From Catenovulum maritimum (GTDB lineage: Bacteria; Pseudomonadota; Gammaproteobacteria; Enterobacterales; Alteromonadaceae): a DNA stretch of 64,000 nucleotides. Positions 29,398-37,822 of the stretch are shown here, one piece after another (position 1 is the stretch's first letter; each line of letters starts with the position of its first letter). The translations under genes were made by a program, and so were the position numbers. The stretch lies in assembly GCF_001050375.1 (NCBI RefSeq), contig NZ_KQ130489.1, positions 119,072 to 183,071 of the forward strand, in the 5' to 3' direction. The notes under the pieces were generated by a model. That model was not told the DNA's origin and ran no database searches. It saw nothing but the letters and a program-made list of their open reading frames with translations.

Positions 29398-30872
29398 TGA
29401 ATAAAACACTTATGGTTCAGGGCACTAGTTCTGATGCCGGTAAAAGTTTATTAGTTGCCGGTATCTGTCGTGTCTTAGCCAGAAAAGGCTTTAAAATAGC
29501 ACCTTTCAAACCGCAAAATATGGCATTAAATAGTGCGGTTACTCAAGATGGAGGCGAGATAGGTAGAGCACAAGCCATACAAGCATTAGCTGCAGGTGTA
29601 AAGACTCAAGTCGATTTTAATCCTATTCTACTAAAGCCAAGTTCTGATACAGGTGCACAGGTCATTATACATGGCAAAGCCGTCTCTGATATGCAAGCGA
29701 CTAAATATCACGATTACAAAAAAGTAGCAATGAATGCTGTTATTGAATCATTTGAACGGTTAAATGATAGTTTTGATTGCATAATTGTCGAAGGCGCAGG
29801 CAGTCCAGCTGAAATCAATTTACGCGAAGGTGATATTGCAAACATGGGCTTTGCTGAAAAAGTAGATTGTCCAGTTGTCTTAGTTGCAGATATCGACCGC
29901 GGTGGAGTATTCGCCCAAATTGTTGGTACTCTAGAGTTATTATCTGAGAGTGAAAGAAATCGTATTGTTGGCTTTGTTATTAATAAATTTCGTGGTGACA
30001 TTAAATTATTAGAATCAGGTTTAACTTGGCTCGAAAATAAAACCAATAAGCCTGTTTTAGGTGTTCTTCCTTTTATTAAAGGATTAGAGATTGCTGCTGA
30101 AGATGCAATTGAAACGCAACAAGTTATCACAGATGAAAAAGTTACTATTGTAATTCCGGTTTTTCCACGTATCAGTAACCATACCGATTTTGATTCTCTT
30201 AGGTTACATCCTCAAATCAATCTTATTTATGCTAACCCAAATAAAGCTTTACCTAGCGCTGATCTTATCATTTTACCTGGCAGTAAAAATGTTCGAGCAG
30301 ATCTTGAACACTTGCGAAAAATGCAATGGGATAAGCAAATAGACAAGCACTTACGCTATGGTGGTAAATTATTTGCCATCTGCGGTGGGTATCAAATGTT
30401 GGGTCATTTAATAAAAGATCCAAATGGTTATGAATATACCCCAGGACAAAGTCATGGCTTAGGTTATTTACCAATCGAAACGGAATTAAAACAAGATAAA
30501 GTATTAATAAATACAGAGTACAGACTCAATTTGGCAGGGCGCTCAACTCAAGTTAAAGGCTACGAAATACATTGCGGCGTTAGCCAGATAACAGATGAAA
30601 GCTTAGTTAAACAGACTTTGTTAGATAATGCCAATGGATTAAACAAGTCAGATGGCTTTGTCTCTTTAGATAATCAGGTCGCTGGATGTTATTTACATGG
30701 CATATTTGATAATCCGGAAGCCGTTAATATTTTAGCCAATTGGCTGAATGCTGATTTATGTAAAACTGAAGATTATGTAAAGCAGCAGTTATCCGCATTG
30801 GATAAATTAGCTGATGCATGTGAAGCGCACATTGATTTTAACCCAATATACAAACACCTAAATATTAAGTAG
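29397..30872 (+). CDS. cobQ: Cobyric acid synthase
   Basis: Glutamine-dependent amidase (CobQ/CbiP) converting adenosylcobyrinic acid a,c-diamide to adenosylcobyric acid. 491 residues. N-terminal synthetase domain with MVQGTSSDAGKSLLVAGICR and FKPQNMALNSAV, IVEGAGSPAEINL and VADIDRGGVFAQ; C-terminal class I glutamine amidotransferase domain with LPGSKNVRADL, AICGGYQMLG (nucleophile Cys) and CYLHGIFDN (His). It is an anabolic step before cobinamide formation. CbiB/CobD, which would use its product, is not in the window. It overlaps cobC by 1 bp. Confidence 0.96.
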   Translation: MNKTLMVQGTSSDAGKSLLVAGICRVLARKGFKIAPFKPQNMALNSAVTQDGGEIGRAQAIQALAAGVKTQVDFNPILLKPSSDTGAQVIIHGKAVSDMQATKYHDYKKVAMNAVIESFERLNDSFDCIIVEGAGSPAEINLREGDIANMGFAEKVDCPVVLVADIDRGGVFAQIVGTLELLSESERNRIVGFVINKFRGDIKLLESGLTWLENKTNKPVLGVLPFIKGLEIAAEDAIETQQVITDEKVTIVIPVFPRISNHTDFDSLRLHPQINLIYANPNKALPSADLIILPGSKNVRADLEHLRKMQWDKQIDKHLRYGGKLFAICGGYQMLGHLIKDPNGYEYTPGQSHGLGYLPIETELKQDKVLINTEYRLNLAGRSTQVKGYEIHCGVSQITDESLVKQTLLDNANGLNKSDGFVSLDNQVAGCYLHGIFDNPEAVNILANWLNADLCKTEDYVKQQLSALDKLADACEAHIDFNPIYKHLNIK

Positions 30873-30878
30873 ATAACT

Positions 30879-31484
30879 ATGGTAGATGAAGTAATGCAAC
30901 AAGAAAGACACCAAGCAAGAATGCAAAGATTAAAAGCAAAAGTCGATGCAAAGATACAAGCTGCACAAGAAGAGCGCGGTATAGTTATTGTTATTACGGG
31001 TAATGGTAAAGGCAAATCCACATCTGGTTTTGGTACTGTAGCCAGAGCGGTTGGACATGGGCTGACTACTGCTGTTGTTCAGTTTATTAAAGGCACTTGG
31101 GCATGTGGTGAAAGAGATTTACTTGAAAAATCTGGCTGTCAATTTCACGTAATGGCCACTGGATTTACGTGGGAAACTCAAAATAAAGATGCTGACATTG
31201 CTGCTGCTGAAAAAGTCTGGGCTGAAGGTAAAAAGCTTTTAGCAGATCCTAACGTTGATCTGATTTTGTTTGATGAATTAACTTACATGCTTAGCTATAA
31301 ATATTTAGATATAGACGAAGTTTTAGATGCTATCGTTAATCGTCCTGAAAACCAACATGTGGTGGTAACTGGCCGCGGTGCACATAAAGCACTGATTGAA
31401 ATTGCGGATACAGTCAGTGAAGTTCAATCTATTAAACATGCTTTTGAAGCCGGTATTAAAGCGCAGAAAGGAGTTGATTGGTGA
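30879..31484 (+). CDS. cobO: Cob(I)yrinic acid a,c-diamide adenosyltransferase
   Basis: CobA/CobO-type ATP:corrinoid adenosyltransferase that adds the upper adenosyl ligand to imported or salvaged corrinoids. 201 residues. N-terminal basic coiled segment (QERHQARMQRLKAKVDAKIQ), P-loop VITGNGKGKSTSGFG, VQFIKGTWACGERDLLE, and Walker-B-like LILFDELTYML; VVTGRGAHKALIEIAD follows. It starts 6 bp after cobQ and slightly overlaps btuF. Known alternative names are btuR and cobA. Confidence 0.95.
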   Translation: MVDEVMQQERHQARMQRLKAKVDAKIQAAQEERGIVIVITGNGKGKSTSGFGTVARAVGHGLTTAVVQFIKGTWACGERDLLEKSGCQFHVMATGFTWETQNKDADIAAAEKVWAEGKKLLADPNVDLILFDELTYMLSYKYLDIDEVLDAIVNRPENQHVVVTGRGAHKALIEIADTVSEVQSIKHAFEAGIKAQKGVDW

Positions 31485-32320
31485 TTTTAAGGGCGCTTGT
31501 TTTACTGATTGTAAGTCTTAATTTTATTCAATTGGCTTGGGCAGAATCAAAGCCTAAGTTCATTGTTTTAGCGCCGCACATAGTCGAAATGTTTTATGAA
31601 ATTGGTGCTGGTGAGCAAATAATTGGCACCACAGAGCATTCTGATTATCCTGAATCAGCTAAAGCGATTCCTCGAATCGGTAATTATGCGAATCTACAGA
31701 TAGAAAGAATCCTGCAATTAAAGCCTGATCATATTATTGCTTGGAAATCAGGTAATCCAGATGAAGATTTAAAACGCTTAGCAAGATTAGGTATTAATTT
31801 GAAATATTCTAATCCGAATAGCATTGAAAGTGTTGCACAAGAGATCCTTTATTTTGGCGGATTGTCTGGTCATCAAACACAAGCCAGAATCGTTGCCGAT
31901 AAATATTTAGCTCAATACAAACAGTTAGTAAACAAATACAAGAATAAAAAACCGGTTAAGATTTTTTATCAATTGTGGACATCGCCATTAACCACAGTTT
32001 CAAACAATGCGTGGCCATTACAATTAATCAGAACCTGTCAGATAGATAATTTGTTTGATAACTTAATTGGTGATTATCCACATATCAGCAAAGAACAAAT
32101 TATTGTCGGTAAACCTGAAATAATTATTATCCCAACATCTAATTCTGAACCTAATGGCTCAGTAACAGATTGGAATCGATATACCAGTATTCCGGCAGTT
32201 CAAAACAAACAAGTTTTGACCGTTAACTCGGATAAACTGCACAGAATGACGCCAAGAGCTATAGACGAACTCGCAGTTACATGTGAGTTAATTGAAAAGT
32301 ATCGCATCAGTACTCAATAG
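31481..32320 (+). CDS. btuF: Periplasmic vitamin B12-binding protein
   Basis: Substrate-binding component of the BtuCDF importer. 279 residues from GTG 31481. The signal peptide (about 1-20) ends near LAWAES, with export to the periplasm expected. Binding-protein motifs: VLAPHIVEMFYEIGAGEQIIGTTEHSDYPE, IPRIGNYANLQIERILQLKPD, YQLWTSPLTT. A TTG at 31478 is also in frame, but AAAGGAG is 7 bp from the GTG and only 4 from the TTG. It overlaps cobO by 4 bp and is the last gene of the operon, far from btuCD at its head, which is unusual but within one transcript. A hairpin follows. Confidence 0.92.
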   Translation: MILRALVLLIVSLNFIQLAWAESKPKFIVLAPHIVEMFYEIGAGEQIIGTTEHSDYPESAKAIPRIGNYANLQIERILQLKPDHIIAWKSGNPDEDLKRLARLGINLKYSNPNSIESVAQEILYFGGLSGHQTQARIVADKYLAQYKQLVNKYKNKKPVKIFYQLWTSPLTTVSNNAWPLQLIRTCQIDNLFDNLIGDYPHISKEQIIVGKPEIIIIPTSNSEPNGSVTDWNRYTSIPAVQNKQVLTVNSDKLHRMTPRAIDELAVTCELIEKYRISTQ

Positions 32321-32337
32321 TATAAAGGCGGCGCAAG

Positions 32338-32363
32338 ATAAACCAGTTTAATAACTGGTTTAT
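32338..32363 (+). terminator. Hairpin after the B12 operon
   Basis: Perfect 11-bp stem ATAAACCAGTT (32338-32348) / AACTGGTTTAT (32353-32363), loop TAAT, 17 bp after btuF. The T run is weak. It is the likely end of the btuDC-cob-btuF transcript. Confidence 0.6.
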
Positions 32364-32454
32364 GCATACCAAAACAAACCCATAATGTATATTATGTTAA
32401 ATTGACTATTTATATAATAAGCTGGCATTGATATTACATTCATTATTTGATTAG
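32364..32454. other. Gene-free stretch after the B12 operon
   Basis: AT-rich, no ORF and no clear signal seen between the operon-end hairpin and the diverged MITE copy. Confidence 0.4.
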
Positions 32455-32632
32455 TTACTACGCTCTTTAAAATCGCTTGATGAGTTTATGATAGCTCGGC
32501 TGAATGCGCTACTAATAGCCGGCTTTACGTATGCCAATTCGTCTTGTCTAAAAGAAAGTACCTCTTATGAGACAAAATTAAATAATAACAATAGTTTAAT
32601 GAGGTTCGCTAATTTTTATCACGAGTTAAGTA
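32455..32632 (+). mobile_element. MITE-like element, copy C (diverged)
   Basis: This region aligns along most of its length with copy A: shared blocks include TAATAGCC, GCT, AATTCGTCTTGT (A: AATTCGCCTTGT), TACCT, TAATAA, GGTTCGCTAATTT (A: GGTTAGCTAATTT) and CGAGTTAAG near the right end. The left end is poorly conserved, so its start is approximate, and no target duplication is visible. A 63-codon open frame inside it is an accident of the element. Confidence 0.5.
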
Positions 32633-32687
32633 ACTTACTTTTAGTAGTTTTTTATGTGGTTGAACTTGATTATGTCTAGCCTTCCTA

Positions 32688-32730
32688 ACATTTAGCATAA
32701 AATTCCGTCCGATGAATTTATGCTAAATGT
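32688..32730. repeat. 14-bp inverted repeat upstream of the 94-aa gene
   Basis: Perfect arms ACATTTAGCATAAA (32688-32701) and TTTATGCTAAATGT (32717-32730), 15-nt loop. No T run follows on either strand. It is 141 bp before the next start codon; it could be an operator, a processing site or the end of an unseen transcript. Confidence 0.5.
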
Positions 32731-32871
32731 CACTAAAATTAGCCAAAAGCACAAATAAGCGCTATTTTAAATAAATAACATATTTTCAACATAGGAGAAA
32801 TTACTGTAGTCGCTCAAATTAAGACTGAAGATTAAACAATAATTAATGACTTAAATAATGAGGATTAGAAA

Positions 32872-33156
32872 ATGAATACAGATATAAAACAAGTCCTTGC
32901 ATTAAAAGGCTTTCCACAAGATTGTGAATTTGTAGGTTATGGTATTGTAGATAATGATGAGTATTTACTAAGTTTTGACGCTGAGCTAGGTACGATACAA
33001 AGAGCTTGGGGTAACGCGCCTTTATTAGCTTGTACATTCAGTGACTATGAACAAGCGTCCGTTGTAAGAGATAAAATTAACGCTTCAGCAAAAATTTGTG
33101 AAATGTTCGAAAATAATGTAAATCGATATATTACAATTCCTTCCAATGCCCATTAA
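32872..33156 (+). CDS. Small cytoplasmic protein of unknown function
   Basis: 94 residues, no signal peptide or membrane helix. Acidic and aromatic-rich, starting MNTDIKQVLALKGFPQDCEF. I do not recognise a family. The ATG at 32872 is preceded by TGAGGATTAG, an adequate ribosome site, and the frame is followed 8 bp later by a strong symmetrical hairpin, both supporting a real gene. It is a single-gene unit between the B12 operon and the convergent fadD. Confidence 0.6.
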   Translation: MNTDIKQVLALKGFPQDCEFVGYGIVDNDEYLLSFDAELGTIQRAWGNAPLLACTFSDYEQASVVRDKINASAKICEMFENNVNRYITIPSNAH

Positions 33157-33164
33157 TTTTATTC

Positions 33165-33192
33165 AACCTACATTAAAATTTTAATGTAGGTT
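33165..33192. terminator. Symmetrical hairpin between the 94-aa gene and fadD
   Basis: Uninterrupted palindrome AACCTACATTAAAA (33165-33178) / TTTTAATGTAGGTT (33179-33192), lying between convergent genes. It can serve both directions. Confidence 0.7.
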
Positions 33193-33222
33193 AAAAAATT
33201 AACGCAATTCCTCATCGAAAAA

Positions 33223-34878
33223 CTAGTTTCTTAATTCTCTTCTTAGAATTTTACCAACATTGGTTTTTGGTAACTCTGCTCTAAACTCAACAGACTTTGG
33301 TACTTTGTAGCCAGTAAGATTCGTTTTACAATGTGCGATTAGCTCTTGCTCGGTTAAAGATTCATCTTTTTTAACGACAAATAATTTTACGACTTCACCG
33401 CATTTTTCATGTGGAATGCCTACAGCCGCAGCTTCAAGCACTTTTTTATTCATTACAGCAACTTCTTCTATTTCGTTGGGATAAACATTGAAGCCTGAAG
33501 TTAATATCATATCCTTTTTGCGATCGACAATTCTAAAGTATCCATCTTCATCCATTTCGGCAATGTCACCGGTACAGAACCATCCATCTTTAATCACTTC
33601 CTCAGTCGCTTCTGGGCGGTTAAAGTAACCTTTCATAACCTGAGGCCCTTTAACTTGTAACTCCCCTGCTTCACCGACGCCTAAAACCTTACCTGAATCG
33701 TCTACAACTCGGCAATCAGTAGATGAGACAGGCAAACCAATACTGCCATTATAAGCGGTTAGATTTAATGGATTGATAGATACTGCAGGCGAACACTCAG
33801 TTAAACCGTAAGCTTCTAACAATTTGCAGCCTGTGACTTGTTGCCATTTCTCTGCGACAGGTCTTTGTACCGCCATTCCTCCGCCTAACGCTAGTTTAAA
33901 TTGACTAAAATCTAACTCGGCGAAACCTTCAGTGTTTAATAAACCGTTAAACAAAGTATTCACGCCAGTTAAGGCTGTAAATTGATACTTGTTTAGTTCT
34001 TTTACAAAACCAGGCATGTCTCTCGGATTTGTAATTAATACGTTGGTCGCACCATATTTCATGAAATTTAAGCAATTAGCTAGTAATGCGAATATATGGT
34101 AAAGCGGTAATGCGGTTATAACGACTTCTTCACCATATTTCATCGTACTATCTAACCAAGCGCCTGCCTGCAATAAATTGGCGACCATGTTTCTGTGCGT
34201 TAACATTGCACCTTTAGCGACCCCAGTCGTGCCACCTGTATATTGTAGAAATGCTAAATCATCAGGCATTAACTCAGGTTTTTTATAATTAAGTTTAGCG
34301 CCTTGGCTAATAACCTGATTGAATTTTATCGCGTTAGGTAAATTAAATGGTTTTACCATTTTTTTGACATGTTTAACGACTGTATTAACTAAGCATTTCT
34401 TAACAAAACCTAGTCGGTCACCCAGTTCTGTTAATATGATATGTTCTAGATTAGTTTCAGGTAACACTGTCTCTAAGGTATGAGCAAAATTGGCAACTAT
34501 TACGATAGCTTTAGCTTTTGAGTCATTTAATTGGTGCTTTAATTCTCTAGGTGTATAAAGTGGATTTACATTTGCTACAACACAGCCAGCTTTTAGTACA
34601 CCAAATAAAGCCACTGGATACTGGAGTAGATTCGGCATCATCAAGGCGACAGCATCGCCTTTATTCAACTTTAAGCTATTTTGAAGATATGCGGCAAAGG
34701 CGGTGCTTTGTTTATCTAACTCTTCGTATGTAATGCCTTTATCCATGTTAATAAAGGCAGTTTTATTGGCAAACTTTTGGCAGGACTCTTGTATTACTTC
34801 AATTAAAGATGGGTATTGTTCAGGTTCGATAAATTCTGGTACACCAGATTCATAACTTTTTAACCAAGGCTTTTCCAT
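33223..34878 (-). CDS. fadD: Long-chain fatty acid-CoA ligase
   Basis: AMP-forming acyl-CoA synthetase that activates exogenous long-chain fatty acids at the inner membrane for beta-oxidation. 551 residues (E. coli FadD 561). Very close to FadD throughout: [43 protein letters not shown] motif [57 protein letters not shown] and [11 protein letters not shown] at the end. It is a single-gene unit. A FadR-type operator was not identified. Confidence 0.95.
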   Translation of the reverse strand: MEKPWLKSYESGVPEFIEPEQYPSLIEVIQESCQKFANKTAFINMDKGITYEELDKQSTAFAAYLQNSLKLNKGDAVALMMPNLLQYPVALFGVLKAGCVVANVNPLYTPRELKHQLNDSKAKAIVIVANFAHTLETVLPETNLEHIILTELGDRLGFVKKCLVNTVVKHVKKMVKPFNLPNAIKFNQVISQGAKLNYKKPELMPDDLAFLQYTGGTTGVAKGAMLTHRNMVANLLQAGAWLDSTMKYGEEVVITALPLYHIFALLANCLNFMKYGATNVLITNPRDMPGFVKELNKYQFTALTGVNTLFNGLLNTEGFAELDFSQFKLALGGGMAVQRPVAEKWQQVTGCKLLEAYGLTECSPAVSINPLNLTAYNGSIGLPVSSTDCRVVDDSGKVLGVGEAGELQVKGPQVMKGYFNRPEATEEVIKDGWFCTGDIAEMDEDGYFRIVDRKKDMILTSGFNVYPNEIEEVAVMNKKVLEAAAVGIPHEKCGEVVKLFVVKKDESLTEQELIAHCKTNLTGYKVPKSVEFRAELPKTNVGKILRRELRN

Positions 34879-35009
34879 GAAGAAACTCCATTTTATTTTT
34901 ATAAATTATTTGTAGTCAGTATTGCAGCTGATAAATGATTAAGCAAACAATGACTTACTCTTGCTTAATTATTTATTGGTTCTTGTATTGTTTAATTTTA
35001 AGCTGAGTT

Positions 35010-35609
35010 CTAAGGTTTTAAAATGCTCCACGCCCAATTTATTTCAGTTATTTTAGTTTGATCACCTCCGCGATCAGGATGATGCTTCAAACATAAGCCT
35101 TTATAAGCTTGTTTTATTTCATTTGCATTAGCGTCTGAATTTATTTCAAGTATCACAAAAGCCTTTTCTACATCGGACTTATCTACTAATGGCTTTATAC
35201 TGATTTGTTGCCAGAAGTTGTCTAACAGCGTTTCGACTTGGGCTTCATCTGTATTTAATAGATTGTCCCAATTAAGGTAGTAGCTTCTTAAAGTATCTAA
35301 TTTTGTCAGTGCTTCACTATTCGTAATTTGTTTACTGATGCTGACTCTAGCTAAACCAATTTCTATATGTGCTTTATTCTGATTAAACCAAATGTCTCTT
35401 AATTTATACAAGGCGTTATATAAGATAAAGTGTTGCTGAAATAATAAAAATTGATTGTCTTGAGCAAAAGGTTTGATTAATTGGTATGGCGGTTGTTTTA
35501 ACTTAGAGAAAATTTCAGATTCTAAAATATTTGTTTCGTCTGTTAGTATCTCATCAAGCGCATCAATGTAGCTTTGATTAAATCGATCTAACTCTTGGTG
35601 TATATTCAT
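35010..35609 (-). CDS. DnaJ-related protein with C-terminal J domain
   Basis: 199 residues. The N-terminal 140 residues are helical and match the DNAJ-related domain pattern of gammaproteobacterial DnaJ-related proteins; the C-terminal J domain (about 147-199, VEKAFVILEINSDANANEIKQAYK) contains HPD at 177-179, the motif that stimulates DnaK ATPase. It lacks the G/F and zinc-finger regions of true DnaJ. It is downstream of rplS but behind a terminator, so probably expressed from its own or read-through transcription. Client proteins are unknown. Confidence 0.85.
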   Translation of the reverse strand: MNIHQELDRFNQSYIDALDEILTDETNILESEIFSKLKQPPYQLIKPFAQDNQFLLFQQHFILYNALYKLRDIWFNQNKAHIEIGLARVSISKQITNSEALTKLDTLRSYYLNWDNLLNTDEAQVETLLDNFWQQISIKPLVDKSDVEKAFVILEINSDANANEIKQAYKGLCLKHHPDRGGDQTKITEINWAWSILKP

Positions 35610-35621
35610 TTGTAGGGGATA

Positions 35622-35650
35622 TAAAAAAGGCCCGCAAATGCGAGCCTTTT
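35622..35650 (-). terminator. Terminator of the rpsP-rimM-trmD-rplS operon
   Basis: On the minus strand AAAAGGCTCGC / GCGGGCCTTTT with loop ATTT (one G-T wobble), followed by a run of T. It begins 5 bp after the rplS stop codon. Confidence 0.9.
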
Positions 35651-35654
35651 AAAA

Positions 35655-36011
35655 TTACTTTTTCTTAGCCAATTTTTCTTTGATACGTGCAGCTTTACCA
35701 GTCAAGCCACGTAAGTAGTATAACTTAGCTTGACGAACGTCACCGCGACGTTTAACTTCAATACCCGCAACTAGTGGGCTGTGTGTTTGGAAAACACGTT
35801 CTACACCTTCACCGCCAGAAATCTTGCGAACAGTGAATGATGAATGTAAGCCACGATTTTTCTTAGCAATTACAACGCCTTCAAAAGCCTGTAAACGCTC
35901 GCGCTCACCTTCTTTAACTCTTACTTGGATAACAACTGTGTCACCCGGTGCAAACGCTGGAACGTCTGCTTTTAATTGCTCGTCTTCGAGCATTTTAATG
36001 ATGTTGCTCAT
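35655..36011 (-). CDS. rplS: 50S ribosomal protein L19
   Basis: Ribosomal protein L19, located at the 30S-50S interface. From the ATG at 36011 it has 118 residues (E. coli 115), starting [12 protein letters not shown], with [35 protein letters not shown] and [19 protein letters not shown]. An upstream ATG at 36041 would add ten atypical residues; 36011 has AAAGGT just upstream. Last gene of the rpsP operon, 13 bp after trmD, with a terminator behind it. Confidence 0.97.
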   Translation of the reverse strand: MSNIIKMLEDEQLKADVPAFAPGDTVVIQVRVKEGERERLQAFEGVVIAKKNRGLHSSFTVRKISGGEGVERVFQTHSPLVAGIEVKRRGDVRQAKLYYLRGLTGKAARIKEKLAKKK

Positions 36012-36024
36012 AATTTTACCTTTC

Positions 36025-36792
36025 CTAGAATGCACTGTCATTATTGCTAAATTGAGTCTTAAACTCGTTTAATAACTCAACTTGCTCATCAGTCAGAGCT
36101 AGGTTATTTAATAAGTCTGGACGTCTTAACCAAGTCCGCCCCAATGCCTGTTTTAACCGCCAACGCTCAATTTTTTTATGATCGCCACTCAGTAAAACTG
36201 AAGGGACTTGTTGATCATCTAATGTTTCTGGCCTTGTATAATGCGGGCAATCCAATAATCCATTATTAAATGAATCTTGCTCTGCCGATAATTCATGACC
36301 TAAAACACCAGGAATTAAACGCGACACTGAATCAATCAATGTCATCGCAGGTAATTCACCACCACTTAAAACATAATCACCAATCGACCACTCTTCATCG
36401 ACTTCGGACTCAATAAGCCTTTCATCAATGCCTTCATAGCGACCCGCAATTAGCAAAAGTTTTGGATTATTAACCAACTCTGCTGCACCTGCTTGATCAA
36501 GTTTTCGACCTTGTGGCGACAAATAAATTGTCTTTACACCGTCTCCTGCTTGTTCTTTTGCAGCTGCAATTGCATCTTTTAACGGTTGTACCATCATTAA
36601 CATTCCCGGACCACCACCATAAGGCCTGTCGTCGACAGTACGATGTTTATCGTAGGTAAAATCCCTCGGATTCCAACGATGGAACTCAATCATGCCTTTT
36701 TTGATTGCTCGACCCGTTACACCATGATTTGTAATTGCATCAAACATTTCTGGAAAAAGGCTTATCACCCCTACCCAATTTAATGTCGACAT
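36025..36792 (-). CDS. trmD: tRNA (guanine-N1)-methyltransferase
   Basis: SPOUT-class methyltransferase making m1G37 in tRNAs reading CNN codons, preventing +1 frameshifts. 255 residues from the ATG at 36792; a TTG at 36795 directly before it is also in frame. Motifs: [55 protein letters not shown] and [19 protein letters not shown] (the knot), PHYTRPE. It lies between rimM (3 bp gap) and rplS in the standard operon. Confidence 0.97.
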   Translation of the reverse strand: MSTLNWVGVISLFPEMFDAITNHGVTGRAIKKGMIEFHRWNPRDFTYDKHRTVDDRPYGGGPGMLMMVQPLKDAIAAAKEQAGDGVKTIYLSPQGRKLDQAGAAELVNNPKLLLIAGRYEGIDERLIESEVDEEWSIGDYVLSGGELPAMTLIDSVSRLIPGVLGHELSAEQDSFNNGLLDCPHYTRPETLDDQQVPSVLLSGDHKKIERWRLKQALGRTWLRRPDLLNNLALTDEQVELLNEFKTQFSNNDSAF

Positions 36793-36795
36793 CAA

Positions 36796-37326
36796 TTAAA
36801 AATCCGCGTCCCAGTCAACAGTAATCAGTTTTGCGTCCATATCGACAGATTTGATGACTTGGTCATCTATCATAGGTATTAAACGCTCACTTGTACCAAA
36901 AGCATCATTGCTATTAGCTTTAACTACCATTACATCGTTAGAGCCTGTCTCCATAAGAGATTTTACAATCCCCATGTCATATCCAGTTGAGTTAACAACT
37001 TTTAATCCGACAAGATCTCGCCAGTAATATTCGCCATCAGCTAAATCAGGTAGTTGTTCAGCAGAGATAAGTATATCCATACCGGTTAACAACTGGGCTT
37101 TCTCGCGAACATCAACGTCTTCTAATTTGACGATGAGTCCTTTGTTATGTCTACGCCACTCAACAATGTTAACTTTTTGCCACATATTATCCCGGCCAAT
37201 AGTCCAAGGATTGTAGTCAAAAATGTTTTCAGCATAGTCAGTAAAAGAAGATACTTTCAACCAGCCTTTAATGCCATACACCGCACCTAAGCGACCTACA
37301 ACAATTTCATTTTCTGGTTTATTCAT
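36796..37326 (-). CDS. rimM: Ribosome maturation factor RimM
   Basis: 16S rRNA processing factor that binds S19 and helps mature the 30S head. 176 residues (E. coli 182). N-terminal RimM domain with [23 protein letters not shown]-terminal PRC-barrel domain with [14 protein letters not shown] and [15 protein letters not shown], ending VDWDADF. It lies 28 bp after rpsP and 3 bp before trmD, in the usual order of the operon. Confidence 0.96.
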   Translation of the reverse strand: MNKPENEIVVGRLGAVYGIKGWLKVSSFTDYAENIFDYNPWTIGRDNMWQKVNIVEWRRHNKGLIVKLEDVDVREKAQLLTGMDILISAEQLPDLADGEYYWRDLVGLKVVNSTGYDMGIVKSLMETGSNDVMVVKANSNDAFGTSERLIPMIDDQVIKSVDMDAKLITVDWDADF

Positions 37327-37354
37327 AACTTAATCTACTTAAATTCTTAGTCAA

Positions 37355-37603
37355 TTAAGCCGCTTTACGAGCGTCTTTAATTAAACTTTTTACACGGTCA
37401 GAAGTTTGTGCACCAGTATTGATCCAGTGATCAACACGGTCTAAATCTAAGCGTAAACGCTCTTCTTGACCACGTGCGATTGGATTAAAAAAGCCAATAC
37501 GCTCGATGAAACGACCATCGCGAGGGCTTCTGCTGTCTGCTACTACCACTTGGTAGAAAGGACGCTTTTTAGAGCCACCACGAGATAAACGAATAGTTAC
37601 CAT
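37355..37603 (-). CDS. rpsP: 30S ribosomal protein S16
   Basis: Ribosomal protein S16, needed for 30S assembly. From the ATG at 37603 it has 82 residues, the same length as the E. coli protein: [20 protein letters not shown], then [20 protein letters not shown]. An upstream start at 37666 would add 21 residues never seen in S16. It is the first gene of rpsP-rimM-trmD-rplS. A hairpin lies in its leader at 37647-37671. Confidence 0.98.
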   Translation of the reverse strand: MVTIRLSRGGSKKRPFYQVVVADSRSPRDGRFIERIGFFNPIARGQEERLRLDLDRVDHWINTGAQTSDRVKSLIKDARKAA

Positions 37604-37646
37604 ATCGTACCCATAGTTATTTATATTAAAGTTAAAAGAAATTGGC

Positions 37647-37671
37647 GCTTTTTGACTCGGAGCCAAAAAGC
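37647..37671 (-). promoter_or_regulatory. Hairpin in the rpsP leader
   Basis: Arms GCTTTTTG (37647-37654) and CAAAAAGC (37664-37671), 9-nt loop, 44-68 bp upstream of the rpsP start. It may be a leader structure for attenuation or S16 feedback; no function is shown. Confidence 0.4.
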
Positions 37672-37755
37672 TCGCGAATTATACATAGATAGGGTTTAAA
37701 TGCAAGTAAATAGCTGTTTAGAGTGATATTTAGATGGAAATAAGTAGGCTAAAAC

Positions 37756-37791
37756 AAAAAAACCTGATTTTATCGTTAAAGTCAGGTTTTT
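37756..37791 (-). terminator. Terminator of ffh
   Basis: On the minus strand AAAACCTGA and TCAGGTTTT arms extended by A/T pairs around the loop ACGA, followed by a long T run. It lies about 30 bp after the ffh stop codon. Confidence 0.9.
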
Positions 37792-37822
37792 AAATGCTTT
37801 TTAGTATATTAGCTGGGTTAGG

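Noticed and set aside
29714..30130. 138-codon open frame antisense to cobQ
   Set aside because: It mirrors a well-conserved gene; the translation is low-complexity and has no recognisable domain.
32488..32679. 63-codon open frame on the plus strand
   Set aside because: It lies within the diverged MITE copy C, has no ribosome site and no protein features; it is a chance frame.
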